Shown here: piece by piece, positions 26,429 through 34,605 of the stretch
How the letters are laid out: each line of letters begins with the position of its first letter
Numbering within the stretch: position 1 is the stretch's first letter
Assembly: GCF_000379445.1 (NCBI RefSeq)
Contig: NZ_KB902239.1
Span: forward strand, 186,145 to 250,144
Direction: 5' to 3'
DNA: 64,000 nt
Source of the DNA: Fangia hongkongensis FSC776 = DSM 21703
GTDB taxonomy: Bacteria > Pseudomonadota > Gammaproteobacteria > Francisellales > Francisellaceae
Made by a program: the position numbers and the translations under genes
The notes under the pieces: model-generated
What the model was told of the DNA's origin: nothing
The model's database searches: none
Seen by the model: only the letters and a program-made list of their open reading frames with translations

Positions 26429-27922
26429 CTAGTTGATAATATGAGGAGAAATTAAAAGCACTGTTTCTTCACGGTCACTTAATGCTGCATTACCACCAAG
26501 CGCCAATGTATTAAAATGCTTAACAGTGTTGGTTTGTCGGGTGGTATTATCAAACCCTGAGATAACAAGTGTCTGGCCATTTAATAATAGTGATTTTTGA
26601 TTGAAACTTTTAATCGAGACATTCGGTAGCTGAACGCTACTATCATTATCCCCATTGCCTGTTTGTACTTGTTTTAGACTATCAAGTGATGATAATGAAA
26701 CGGAAATTTGCAAATAAATTTTACCTTGATCAATTTTTGGTAGAACAAAGAGCTTTAAGCCAGTTGTAACCTGACCTGGGTTAATAGAAGATTCAGAAGC
26801 GTTATCACCATTTGCAGGGAAAATGGTAACAGATTGTGATTTGACATAGCTTGTTTGTTTGATTTGTTGAATTTCTGAGACCTCATTATTCAAGGTCGTG
26901 ATAAGTGGCTTATTAACAACAGATACTTCGCCTTGCGTTCGCAGCTGATCAATAATAAAGCTGCTACCCGATAAAAAGCCAGTGTTGATTTTGCCAACAA
27001 GTGTATGACCAACTGAGTTTAACATTGAGGTAGACATATTAGTAAAAAGATCTGCCCCATAATTTAAAGAGATGGCTTTGGTGATCATATTCCAGTTAAT
27101 GCCAGAGGAGAATTTATCGTATAAATGAACAGTGACGATCTGAACCTTTATGCTGACCTCACGGCTCATGTTTTTGTTAATACTATCAATCCATTGTTTA
27201 ACTTTTTCAATGTGACGCCATGTATCAGTAACAGTCACTGATGAGGTGGCTTGTGATACTTTGAATTTGCCATGGGTTGATAGTAAATCAGGCATTGATT
27301 GCGAGATATCTTTCCAGATGCTTGTTGAGCCTTGTTGCTTTGCGGTGTTCTTTGAGCTGTTATCACTACTTGTGTTTGAATCTGAGGTTGTGCCAGCTGC
27401 ATCACTGCCAAGAGAAAAGTTGTTATTACCGGGCAAATTATCAATCTGAAAGCGCTGTGTGATATACTTTTGCCATAAAATACGCTGATCATTGATGCTA
27501 TAGTGATAGTTGGTTTTGATCTCAAGATATTTTAGCACTTGGGAGATAGAGCCCGAGAAGTTTACTTTTAAAGGCATATCAAGTGAGATATCCTGAGCAA
27601 AAACCATTTGTATTGGAGTGTTTCTCTCAATGATATTAATGATTTGCTGAAAGGTTAATGTGCCGTGAATTTCAAGGTTTTTGTGCATCCAAAGAGGCTC
27701 CATTGGAATGGCTTCTAGACCCGTGTAGGCTTTGGAGACAATTGCTATATTTGATTGCTCTTTTGGGATGAGGTTTTCTTTAGCCGTATGTATTGCTTGC
27801 AAGTTGTTATTAATTTTATGATTTTGCTCGGCAATAATCGCTTGTCCGCAACCTGACACACTTAAAAGCGTTATAAGTGATAAGCTACTTAAAATATATG
27901 GGGTCAGTTTTTTAAATACCAC
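26429..27922 (-). CDS. pilN: PilN-type type IVb pilus secretin (outer-membrane lipoprotein)
   Basis: Outer-membrane channel for the growing pilus. The GTG at 27922 with AAGGAG six bases before it is the better start (497 residues); an ATG at 27955 overlaps the preceding gene. A lipoprotein signal follows, lipobox LSVSG/C with C25. An STN/N0-like region (MVFAQDISLDMPLKVNFSG ... VLKYLEIKTNYHYSINDQRI) is followed by an N1-like part and the secretin core (INTGFLSGSSFIIDQLRTQGEVSVVNKPLITTLNNEVSEIQ; VTTGLKLFVLPKID; QSLLLNGQTLVISGF). A Ser/Asn-rich loop lies near 190. The lipid anchor suggests it needs no separate pilotin. Confidence 0.92.
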   Translation of the reverse strand: MVFKKLTPYILSSLSLITLLSVSGCGQAIIAEQNHKINNNLQAIHTAKENLIPKEQSNIAIVSKAYTGLEAIPMEPLWMHKNLEIHGTLTFQQIINIIERNTPIQMVFAQDISLDMPLKVNFSGSISQVLKYLEIKTNYHYSINDQRILWQKYITQRFQIDNLPGNNNFSLGSDAAGTTSDSNTSSDNSSKNTAKQQGSTSIWKDISQSMPDLLSTHGKFKVSQATSSVTVTDTWRHIEKVKQWIDSINKNMSREVSIKVQIVTVHLYDKFSSGINWNMITKAISLNYGADLFTNMSTSMLNSVGHTLVGKINTGFLSGSSFIIDQLRTQGEVSVVNKPLITTLNNEVSEIQQIKQTSYVKSQSVTIFPANGDNASESSINPGQVTTGLKLFVLPKIDQGKIYLQISVSLSSLDSLKQVQTGNGDNDSSVQLPNVSIKSFNQKSLLLNGQTLVISGFDNTTRQTNTVKHFNTLALGGNAALSDREETVLLISPHIIN

Positions 27923-27932
27923 AATAAGCTCC

Positions 27933-28448
27933 TTAATATCCACTATTAGAGGCAAGAATGATTTGAACGACGTGATTTTGAGTGTAAATTTTTGCTTTAA
28001 CAGGATAGCCTGAAAGTAGCTCGCTTAATGTTTTACTAAGCCCCTCAATGGGAATGGTATAGTTATAAGGGATTTTGTAATCTATTTTTTGTTTTAACCA
28101 AACAAGGTGCCAACCATAGACAGCTTCAACTAAGTGCTTAGTCTCTTGATATAAGCTGCCTTCTTTAACATGATATACGCCAAGATTGTTGGTGGATTTA
28201 TCTATGGTGTTATTTGCTTTACTAGGAGATGGAATATCTGCATCTGTGTGGTTATTTGACATATTTTGCGATGTGTTTTCTAGACTAACGTCGCTATTTT
28301 GCTCTTTTAAATAGTGCTGGTATTGTTTTTGCAGTGAAGCTTCAAGCATCTTTTGTGCATATTGATCAGTCATTTCACCAATATTATTGGCAAAAACAAT
28401 AGAAGGTGCGATTATGGTGAGAGTCAGAGCTTGTTTTAATAAATTCAT
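27933..28448 (-). CDS. TcpQ/PilL-like periplasmic pilus protein
   Basis: 171 residues with a Sec signal peptide (cleavage near VFANN). A low-complexity Ser/Asn linker (50-90) leads to a C-terminal domain of about 80 residues. This has the TcpQ / PilL C-terminal pattern: YGWHLVWLKQKIDYKIPYNYTIP, LSKTLSELLSGYPVKAKIYTQNHVVQII. In Tcp and R64 pili such proteins act with the secretin in the periplasm. Its ATG overlaps the stop of the upstream prepilin gene in ATGA, so translation is coupled. The secretin gene begins ten bases after its stop. Confidence 0.8.
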   Translation of the reverse strand: MNLLKQALTLTIIAPSIVFANNIGEMTDQYAQKMLEASLQKQYQHYLKEQNSDVSLENTSQNMSNNHTDADIPSPSKANNTIDKSTNNLGVYHVKEGSLYQETKHLVEAVYGWHLVWLKQKIDYKIPYNYTIPIEGLSKTLSELLSGYPVKAKIYTQNHVVQIILASNSGY

Positions 28449-29131
28449 GATGCATTTCCATTTGTGTTACTGGTGCAATAGACATAGGCAATTGCTTGAT
28501 AAACATTAAGCGTGCCGATCGGTATAATTTGCCATGTGTTTTCAGATGGTGTGGCTTGAAACTGCTCCTTAGGATCAGGTGATAAGATTAATATGCTGGC
28601 AGTTTCATTATCGTTACAAGTAGGCTTCTGAATTAAAAGGCTTTGAGGGTTTTGGCTACTAATAATATGAATAGGATTCATTTGAGTATTAGCAGCGAAA
28701 CTGACAGTGCTTGTGAGTTTAATGTAGTCACTATCTGTACAATCTGAGCTGGTGGTTGTAGCGGGCAACATGGTTGCAATTTTTGCTGCCAGATCCATTG
28801 TAGGTACACAGGTGGACAGTTGAATATACTGCTTATCGTTATTGCTTGTTAAAGTATATTTTTGACCAAAGATATTGGTATGTAAATTAGCAGGCAAGAA
28901 GCTGTCTTTAATAATATCATCAACACTTTGAGGCCAGTTGTCATTTTGCTGCTTATAGGCAAAAGCGCTAGAGAAAATCTCTTTGATATCCATTGCTGTT
29001 TTATTGGCTTGTTGTAGCTGTGCAATACGTTTGTAGTAATGACTTGCAATCACAATCATCATAGCAATAATGACAAGTGCCAACATGGTCTCAAACAGAG
29101 CAAAGCCTTTGTCTTTATGTAACATTTTCAT
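28445..29131 (-). CDS. Prepilin-like protein with class III-type signal (FALFE)
   Basis: 228 residues. Short basic leader of nine residues ending KDKG, then FALFETMLALVIIAMMIVIASHY: cleavage after Gly, Phe at +1 and Glu at +5, as in type IV prepilins. The 200-residue remainder is beta-rich with scattered Cys (CVPT, SDC, PTC, YVYC) that could form two disulfides. It is the largest of the six pilin-like proteins and the most downstream, so a minor pilin or tip/initiator role is likely. Overlaps both neighbours by four bases. Confidence 0.82.
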   Translation of the reverse strand: MKMLHKDKGFALFETMLALVIIAMMIVIASHYYKRIAQLQQANKTAMDIKEIFSSAFAYKQQNDNWPQSVDDIIKDSFLPANLHTNIFGQKYTLTSNNDKQYIQLSTCVPTMDLAAKIATMLPATTTSSDCTDSDYIKLTSTVSFAANTQMNPIHIISSQNPQSLLIQKPTCNDNETASILILSPDPKEQFQATPSENTWQIIPIGTLNVYQAIAYVYCTSNTNGNAS

Positions 29132-29640
29132 GCTGCACCCACCAAAAAGTTGTGCATTGGTGCTTGAACTTGCTCAAACTTGGCAAGAGGGAAGCGCCAA
29201 GTAAGCTTTATATCTTGCTGCTTTTGAATATAAGTAGGATATAAAAAATGCGTAATTTCAGATCGTGTGTAACCTTTTAAATCACTATTTTGGTAAGTGA
29301 TTTCTAACTGGGTATAGTGATCATGTGATTTGGTAATTTGAATATAGTAATCTTTGAAGGCTTGTGTGTTTTGCAAAAGGTGTGCTTTGATAAGCATTAA
29401 AATAGAGAACACTTTAAGCTTATTAGGTTCAGTTTGATATTTGTTATAAAATAGAATGCTGGCATTTCGTATTTTATCGATATCTACCTGAATCTGGGAT
29501 AATCTTTGTGCATGAGTGCTTTTATTCACAGCTTGTTGAATATAGATAAACCCACCACCTGTTAATAAAATCAACAAACAGATACCTAGTAGAGTGTATC
29601 CATGGTTGTTTTTTAGTATAGTAAATTGATGGTGGGTCAT
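29128..29640 (-). CDS. Prepilin-like protein lacking Glu at +5
   Basis: 170 residues. Leader of 14 residues ending NNHG, then YTLLGICLLILLTGGGFIYIQQAV: the cleavage Gly and hydrophobic helix are present but the position +5 Glu of pilins is Gly. That residue normally neutralises the next subunit's N-terminus. The known exception is the tip pseudopilin GspK, so this is a candidate tip or minor subunit. The C-terminal part has no cysteines, unlike its neighbours. Its 3' end overlaps the next gene by four bases and it starts two bases after the preceding one ends. Confidence 0.72.
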   Translation of the reverse strand: MTHHQFTILKNNHGYTLLGICLLILLTGGGFIYIQQAVNKSTHAQRLSQIQVDIDKIRNASILFYNKYQTEPNKLKVFSILMLIKAHLLQNTQAFKDYYIQITKSHDHYTQLEITYQNSDLKGYTRSEITHFLYPTYIQKQQDIKLTWRFPLAKFEQVQAPMHNFLVGAA

Positions 29641-29642
29641 GG

Positions 29643-30170
29643 TTAGGCCGTGATTTGTGCGTTTTTTTCAATTTGGTGTTGAGCGTTTGTAAGCTCAGCA
29701 ATATCAAGATTCACAATACTACCGGTGCAACTAGGTGTGACATTGTTATTATGGGTTAACCATAACCTACGAATACGCTGACATGCTGCATTATTCTGAG
29801 TGTCAAAACTTAAACGAAAAGCAGAATTTCCAAGTGCGTTAACGTGAAAAGCTGTATGAAAAGATGAGTTTGGCAGCGCATAGTTGATGTGAGTATAACC
29901 AAGGTTGTATAAATCACCAAGGCTGCCAGCCATGGTGGTGTTCCCCTCTAGCATATACTCATATTCTGCTGCCGTAATTGTTTGCACTTGACTGGCGCTT
30001 TGACTAATATCATAGCTTAGTTTTGTATTGTGGTAGGCATATAAAAGCGTCACCACAGCCACACCGATAACAGCAATAGTTAACCCTAACTCAATTAAGG
30101 TATAACCATTTTGCTGTAGGTTATGCGGACGCTTTGATAACCAATTCAATTTGTGCTGTAGCTTATGCAT
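29643..30170 (-). CDS. Type IVb pilin-like protein (paralogue 4)
   Basis: 175 residues. Leader of 22 residues ending QQNG, then YTLIELGLTIAVIGVAVVTLLYAYHN, with Glu at +5. The body follows the same plan as the three pilin genes upstream: an AAEYEYMLEG helix segment, a DLYNLGYTHINYALP turn and a C-terminal disulfide loop starting ACQRIRRLW and closing at SC about 15 residues on. Leader and helix differ somewhat from the other three, so it may be a minor subunit of the same fibre. Confidence 0.85.
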   Translation of the reverse strand: MHKLQHKLNWLSKRPHNLQQNGYTLIELGLTIAVIGVAVVTLLYAYHNTKLSYDISQSASQVQTITAAEYEYMLEGNTTMAGSLGDLYNLGYTHINYALPNSSFHTAFHVNALGNSAFRLSFDTQNNAACQRIRRLWLTHNNNVTPSCTGSIVNLDIAELTNAQHQIEKNAQITA

Positions 30171-30209
30171 TTATAGCTCCGATATTCAGTTTAATATAGT
30201 CGTTTGTGC

Positions 30210-30737
30210 TTATGATAATTGTGAGTTTGGATTGTAAAGCACATGAAGGATGCTACCGTTTGTTCCAGAGCTGCCTTTGCTACCAGTTGAACTATTGTCA
30301 CAATAAGCTGTTGTGCCAGAGGTTGAATTGTTCCATTCTTGAACAAGACGTGTACAGTTCTTATCTTGCGAGGCATCAACATTGACATAAAAGTCGGTAT
30401 TATCAGAACTTGAATTTACACTAAAGTTTGTACCAAAAGGGCTAATACCGCCTTGTGAAAAATCATAATCAGTGTAACCCTTATTATATAAATCTTGAAT
30501 ACTATCTGGTGTGCCAGTATGCTGCTCTAACAAATAACCGTTCTCAGCAGCGCCAATCATCTGAATTTGCTCATTTACCTGCTGCATATTATAAGATCGC
30601 TGTACAGAGCCATAAGCATATAAAAGTGCAGCAATAGCAACTGCAATCACAGAAAACACAAGACCAAGTTCAATCATAGATAGACCTTTTTGTGATTTCT
30701 TATTAATTCTACGTGATAAGTTTAATTTCATTCTCAT
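30210..30737 (-). CDS. Type IVb pilin (paralogue 3)
   Basis: 175 residues. Leader of 18 residues ending KSQKG, then LSMIELGLVFSVIAVAIAALLYAYGSVQ: Glu at +5 and the LYAY helix end shared with its neighbours. It contains the shared AAENGYLLEQ segment, DLYNKGYTDYDF, and a C-terminal loop NCTRLVQEW to YC, then a Ser/Gly-rich stretch. Leucine at +1, not Phe, is typical of the type IVb group. Candidate major pilin together with its two upstream paralogues. Confidence 0.88.
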   Translation of the reverse strand: MRMKLNLSRRINKKSQKGLSMIELGLVFSVIAVAIAALLYAYGSVQRSYNMQQVNEQIQMIGAAENGYLLEQHTGTPDSIQDLYNKGYTDYDFSQGGISPFGTNFSVNSSSDNTDFYVNVDASQDKNCTRLVQEWNNSTSGTTAYCDNSSTGSKGSSGTNGSILHVLYNPNSQLS

Positions 30738-30775
30738 TATTGTTCTCTCCTAATAATAACTGTTGTAATCTGGAT

Positions 30776-31264
30776 TTAGCTTTTAGGGTTATAAGTGATC
30801 GTAATTGTTTTATCTGAACAATTAGCCTTAGTCATTGCAGAGGCATGAGACCACTCATTCTCCATGCGTTGGCAAATACCAGTGTCATGGACATTAAGCG
30901 CAATAGTGAATTGACGCTCATTATCGGTATCACTAACAGAAGCAACACTATAAGTACCACCAAATGGTGAGTTTGTTTTTGAAAAATCCTGATCAATATA
31001 TCCCATAGTATGAAGTTTATTTAGATCTGTCTGTGGCCCCTGTGCTTGAGAGTCATACATATAGGCTTCTTCAGCTGTTGCAATTAGCTGCATTTCAGTA
31101 TTTGTCTGTTGAATGTTGTAGGCATTTTTAACTGAGCTATAAGCATATAAGGTTCCAGCAATCGCAACAGCGATCACTGTAAAGACTAAGCCAAGCTCAA
31201 TCATTGACAGCCCTTTTTGCTTTTTATGATTTAGTTTTTTCATGATGTGATTTATCCTTCTCAT
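30776..31264 (-). CDS. Type IVb pilin (paralogue 2)
   Basis: 162 residues from the ATG at 31264 (AGAGG seven bases before it); an ATG at 31243 with AAGGA further upstream would give an 11-residue leader ending KKQKG. The mature part starts LSMIELGLVFTVIAVAIAGTLYAYSSVK, nearly the same as paralogue 3. The body has ATAEEAYMYD, KLHTMGYIDQDF, SPFGGTYSV and the C-terminal loop ICQRMENEW ... NC. The closeness of the N-terminal helices argues for tandem duplication. Confidence 0.88.
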   Translation of the reverse strand: MRRINHIMKKLNHKKQKGLSMIELGLVFTVIAVAIAGTLYAYSSVKNAYNIQQTNTEMQLIATAEEAYMYDSQAQGPQTDLNKLHTMGYIDQDFSKTNSPFGGTYSVASVSDTDNERQFTIALNVHDTGICQRMENEWSHASAMTKANCSDKTITITYNPKS

Positions 31265-31307
31265 TGATAGACCTCTTTGGTTGTTTTACGTTGATAAATG
31301 TTGTTAA

Positions 31308-31907
31308 TTAACCTGTGATTAACTGACCAGCTTGGCATGAACCATCTTGCACAGGTATGTCACTATTAAATTGGATACATAAGTTATAATGCCCGCGAGC
31401 AACATGACAGTTGGACATCGTTGAGAATAATTTGCCATTTGCCTTTAACATGCCACGTACACGTTCACAAATTTCCTCTGTTGGAAAATAATCCTGAATC
31501 CTAAATAGCAAATTATTATCAGGATCAATCTTAAATCCCTTAGCACCATCTTCAGCGCCAGTGATAATTTCAATGTCTTGACCAAATGCATTATAAGCAA
31601 GGTCATTATGCCAGTAGTCATCTTGAGCAAGTTTATAGGGTTTGGTGCTCGAGTATTTCTGTGTATATAGCTGCGAGAGACCAACAGGTTGCTCTTGAAA
31701 ACTTTGCTCAGCAAGGTATTGATTTTCAGCAGCAGCAATTTCTTGGATTTGCTTAACAAGCTCTTGCTCTTTATCTGCCGTCATAACACTGCTATAGGCA
31801 TAAAATATCCCTGCAATTGCCACAGCAATAACAACAAATATAAGCCCAAGCTCAACCATTGACAGGCCTTGTTGTTTGTCTTTATGTAAAATATTGTGTA
31901 TTGTCAT
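31308..31907 (-). CDS. Type IVb pilin (paralogue 1, first gene of the cluster)
   Basis: 199 residues from the ATG at 31907, which has GGGAG five bases upstream; an in-frame ATG at 31919 lacks a site. A 14-residue leader ending KQQG precedes LSMVELGLIFVVIAVAIAGIFYAYSSVM (Glu +5). The body is longer than in paralogues 2 and 3 but keeps AAAENQYLAEQ and the EEICERVRGML disulfide start. Four Cys are present in the last 60 residues. It is preceded by a 400-base region without genes, presumably the promoter region of the whole cluster. Confidence 0.88.
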   Translation of the reverse strand: MTIHNILHKDKQQGLSMVELGLIFVVIAVAIAGIFYAYSSVMTADKEQELVKQIQEIAAAENQYLAEQSFQEQPVGLSQLYTQKYSSTKPYKLAQDDYWHNDLAYNAFGQDIEIITGAEDGAKGFKIDPDNNLLFRIQDYFPTEEICERVRGMLKANGKLFSTMSNCHVARGHYNLCIQFNSDIPVQDGSCQAGQLITG

Positions 31908-31919
31908 TAGTTCTCCCAT

Positions 31920-32309
31920 TCACCGCCTATTGTTTTATTTGTCTTGATAAAATGATCATCGTTATGAAATCTCCCTTGTTGTTGTGATTTGAACAAAAGC
32001 CATGATAAGCATTCTGATTTCTCTTAGCAGTGAAAAGGGCGGAAGATGTAGGTGAAATGAGATGAACGGAATATGTGAAAATAAGAAACATTAGCTGTAA
32101 AAATATGCAATTTGTGTGTAAATCTGCCGTGAAAACTGTTGTTTTCAAACTAGCTTCCCCTCATGAAAATGGGGTTATTCTGAAGGTGATTATCTGAATA
32201 TAATTCAAACTAAACGGTTTAATGTTTTCAATATTTAGTAAGTTAAGCCATCATGCAGCAAGTTAAAAGGTGTATCTTAGGGGGTAAAATGGGGAAAATA
32301 AAAATAGCA
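31920..32309. other. 390-base region upstream of the type IVb pilus cluster
   Basis: No convincing gene; a 73-codon frame on the minus strand lacks a ribosome-binding site and any known motif. A short hairpin with a GAAA tetraloop (CCCCTCAT-GAAA-ATGGGG, about 32156-32174) and a perfect TAAACGGTTTA palindrome (about 32211-32221) are present. The pilus promoter should be here, but I see no strong sigma-70 or sigma-54 site. Confidence 0.4.
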
Positions 32310-33569
32310 TCATGCTTGGCAGGCTGTTGGCCGATTGATATGCTCTTGTACCGTGTTCTTGGTGGCGGTTTGGCGAATTAAAAAAACTGCACCAAGCGCT
32401 GCTAATATATAGCCAGCAAGGACAATCAGCATTCCATTGTAGTAGCTATGCGCACTATAGAGATAATTGCCCACATTTGCGCTTTCGCTTGATCGAATGA
32501 CATAACCGATAAGGGGCTGAAAGATAAAGCCTGAGATAACCACGGCCATATTATTAAAACCAATTGCGGTTGCCCTGTGTTCTATTTTGTTATTTCTGCT
32601 TACAAGTGAGAAACTCAAAGCCTGTCCTGCACAAGCAGCGCCTGCAAGCAAAAAAAGTACAATGAGCATTGCAAAAGAGTGCTTAGGAATCAGCATAATG
32701 ACAGCGAAAGAAAATGCCCCTAATAGCGCACAAAGAGAAAGAGTAAGGTGAATACGATTTGTTTTATCTGCAATAAAGCCAAATAGAGGGCTTCCAATTG
32801 CAATGCCAATCCACATAAAAGTGACGATACTGGCAGCACTACTAAAAGGAAGGTGAAAGTAGCTTTCAACAAAGGGTACACCATATAGTGATGCCACCAC
32901 TGCCATTGGCATCCATAATAAACAAGCATAAAAGGCAATTGCCCAAGTTTGAGGTTTTTTGGCCACACTTAAAAAGGCAAAATGTGTTTTATCAGGGTTT
33001 TTGCTTAAGTGTTTATGAGGAAGTTTTAAAAAGAAAAACATAAGCACAATTAATACAACGCCAAAGCTTGTGACAATCATCATCGTTTCACGCCAACCAA
33101 AGTGTTCAATCAATGGCAAAAGTGGTAATGCGCCACACATGGCACCTAAGGCTGCGAGCATTTGCGTCACCCCTGCAATGAGAGTGAAATAGCGTTTGCT
33201 AAAGACATGGCTTGCAACCACAAGGACACCAATAAAGGCAAAGGCAGAACCAAATCCCATAAATATTCGAGCAAAGGCGGCGAAGTAAAAATTAGGTGCT
33301 AATGCAAACAAAAAACCACCAACAATACAAATAGCCAAAGGCAGCATAATAACACTTCGGGCAGAGAATCTGTCATAAAAGAGTCCAGCTGGAATTTGCA
33401 TTAAGGTGTAAGTAATAAAATAAGCCCCTGAGGTAACGCCAAGCCAAAATACATCAATGTGAAGTGATTGCATTAAGTTTTGTGTCATGATGCCAGGGGA
33501 GACTTGAAGTGCCATTTCAAAAAAGAGAAAAAGCGCAGCTAAAATAAATAAAAATACGGAACGTAGCAT
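32310..33569 (-). CDS. MFS transporter
   Basis: 419-residue inner-membrane secondary carrier with about twelve hydrophobic segments. It has the MFS loop 2-3 region (GLFYDRFSARSVIM, with the conserved Asp-Arg) and its internal repeat in the second half (GFIADKTNRIHL). It belongs to the same broad group as the MFS gene at 40189: both start with a short helix followed by QVSPGIMTQNLM or QVFPGLIANDIM. The substrate is not evident. Related carriers are abundant in Francisella- and Legionella-like bacteria. It is transcribed alone. Confidence 0.9.
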   Translation of the reverse strand: MLRSVFLFILAALFLFFEMALQVSPGIMTQNLMQSLHIDVFWLGVTSGAYFITYTLMQIPAGLFYDRFSARSVIMLPLAICIVGGFLFALAPNFYFAAFARIFMGFGSAFAFIGVLVVASHVFSKRYFTLIAGVTQMLAALGAMCGALPLLPLIEHFGWRETMMIVTSFGVVLIVLMFFFLKLPHKHLSKNPDKTHFAFLSVAKKPQTWAIAFYACLLWMPMAVVASLYGVPFVESYFHLPFSSAASIVTFMWIGIAIGSPLFGFIADKTNRIHLTLSLCALLGAFSFAVIMLIPKHSFAMLIVLFLLAGAACAGQALSFSLVSRNNKIEHRATAIGFNNMAVVISGFIFQPLIGYVIRSSESANVGNYLYSAHSYYNGMLIVLAGYILAALGAVFLIRQTATKNTVQEHINRPTACQA

Positions 33570-33892
33570 GTTTTATCCTTGATAAGTACATTCATCAATA
33601 AGGGGTTGTTTAATTTAATTGTAAATAAGGTGGAAACGCTCAGTCACAGCCAAGCTAAAATACTAAGTGTGACTGAGCATGCTACATCGATTGAGACAAC
33701 AGCTGATAATGCTAAGAGAGCTAAGCTTCTTTGCAGCGCATTGCTTTTTAACTTGCTGTGTGAAATTGCGCGTTCTAGCCATTTTATTGATGTAATTGTT
33801 GTTCTTTCAGTTTATTCCCTAACAGATTTATCACACTTTTAAATTAAAGGAAAGATTTTTAAAGTCCCATTTTATGATTTGGCATTACATCG
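33570..33892. other. 323-base intergenic region with an inverted repeat
   Basis: Lies downstream of argO and upstream of the MFS gene, both on the minus strand. It holds the 11-base inverted repeat at 33638-33678. A plus-strand frame of 87 codons (33579-33842, TTG start, no ribosome-binding site) is probably spurious. Nothing else recognised. Confidence 0.45.
33638..33678. repeat. 11-base perfect inverted repeat
   Basis: GCTCAGTCACA (33638-33648) and TGTGACTGAGC (33668-33678) with a 19-base spacer. No T-run on either strand. On the minus strand it would form a hairpin in the leader of the MFS transcript about 70 bases before its start, or in the trailer of argO. Confidence 0.65.
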
Positions 33893-34513
33893 TTATAAGT
33901 AGATTGATGAAATGAGTAAATGAATGGCGATTGCTAGCATAATCATTCCGCTTACCAGTTCAATAATGCGCCAAGCTCTATCATGTTGTAAAAAATGGCT
34001 AAAGCAATGGACTGTATAGGTAAGCCCTAAAAACCACAAAATACTTGCAAAAATAGCGCCAATCATAAATTCATTTTGAATGTATGTACTTTGATAAGTG
34101 CTAGCAACACCACCAATTAATATCACGGTATCAAGAAGTGCTTGTGGGTTTAGTAAACTAAATGATAAAGCAAGCAAAATGATATTGGATAAAGAGATAG
34201 TGTGCTGTGATTTCCATGTGTTTTGTGTAATAGGTACTCTACCTAGTCCTGATTTTATTGATAACCCGCCATATATCACAAGAAAAATAATGGCAGCAGC
34301 TAAAAAAGCTGTGTGTAATATGGGTAGATAGTGTAATAGAAATTTAGTAAAGTTAACGCTAATGCCTATAAGAACAATATCACACACAATACAAATACTC
34401 GCAGCGATGTAGCTATATTGACGTTTTGTTGCTTGTTTAATAATAAAAATATTTTGAGCGCCTATGGAAATAATTAAACCCATTCCAAGTGCGAATCCAT
34501 ATAAAAAAGTCAT
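33893..34513 (-). CDS. argO: LysE/ArgO-family basic amino acid exporter
   Basis: 206-residue inner-membrane protein with about six helices. N-terminus FALGMGLIISIGAQNIFIIKQ is the LysE-family signature. The gene is divergent from argP (start codons 92 bases apart), the conserved argO-argP arrangement. It exports arginine and possibly lysine or toxic analogues such as canavanine in E. coli; the exact substrate here is by homology. ArgP is expected to activate it when arginine is plentiful. Confidence 0.88.
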   Translation of the reverse strand: MTFLYGFALGMGLIISIGAQNIFIIKQATKRQYSYIAASICIVCDIVLIGISVNFTKFLLHYLPILHTAFLAAAIIFLVIYGGLSIKSGLGRVPITQNTWKSQHTISLSNIILLALSFSLLNPQALLDTVILIGGVASTYQSTYIQNEFMIGAIFASILWFLGLTYTVHCFSHFLQHDRAWRIIELVSGMIMLAIAIHLLISSIYL

Positions 34514-34605
34514 ATTTATCTCTCATCAGTAAAAACTAGCTGTAGTGTAAAAAATCAATTAACATAAGTTAAATTAATTATATTGATATACCATTAAATA
34601 ACCTT

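Noticed and set aside
31927-32148. 73-codon minus-strand frame upstream of the pilin genes
   Set aside because: No ribosome-binding site, no recognisable motif, and composition like the surrounding non-coding DNA.
33579-33842. 87-codon plus-strand frame between two transporters
   Set aside because: TTG start without ribosome-binding site, spans the inverted repeat and matches no family I know.
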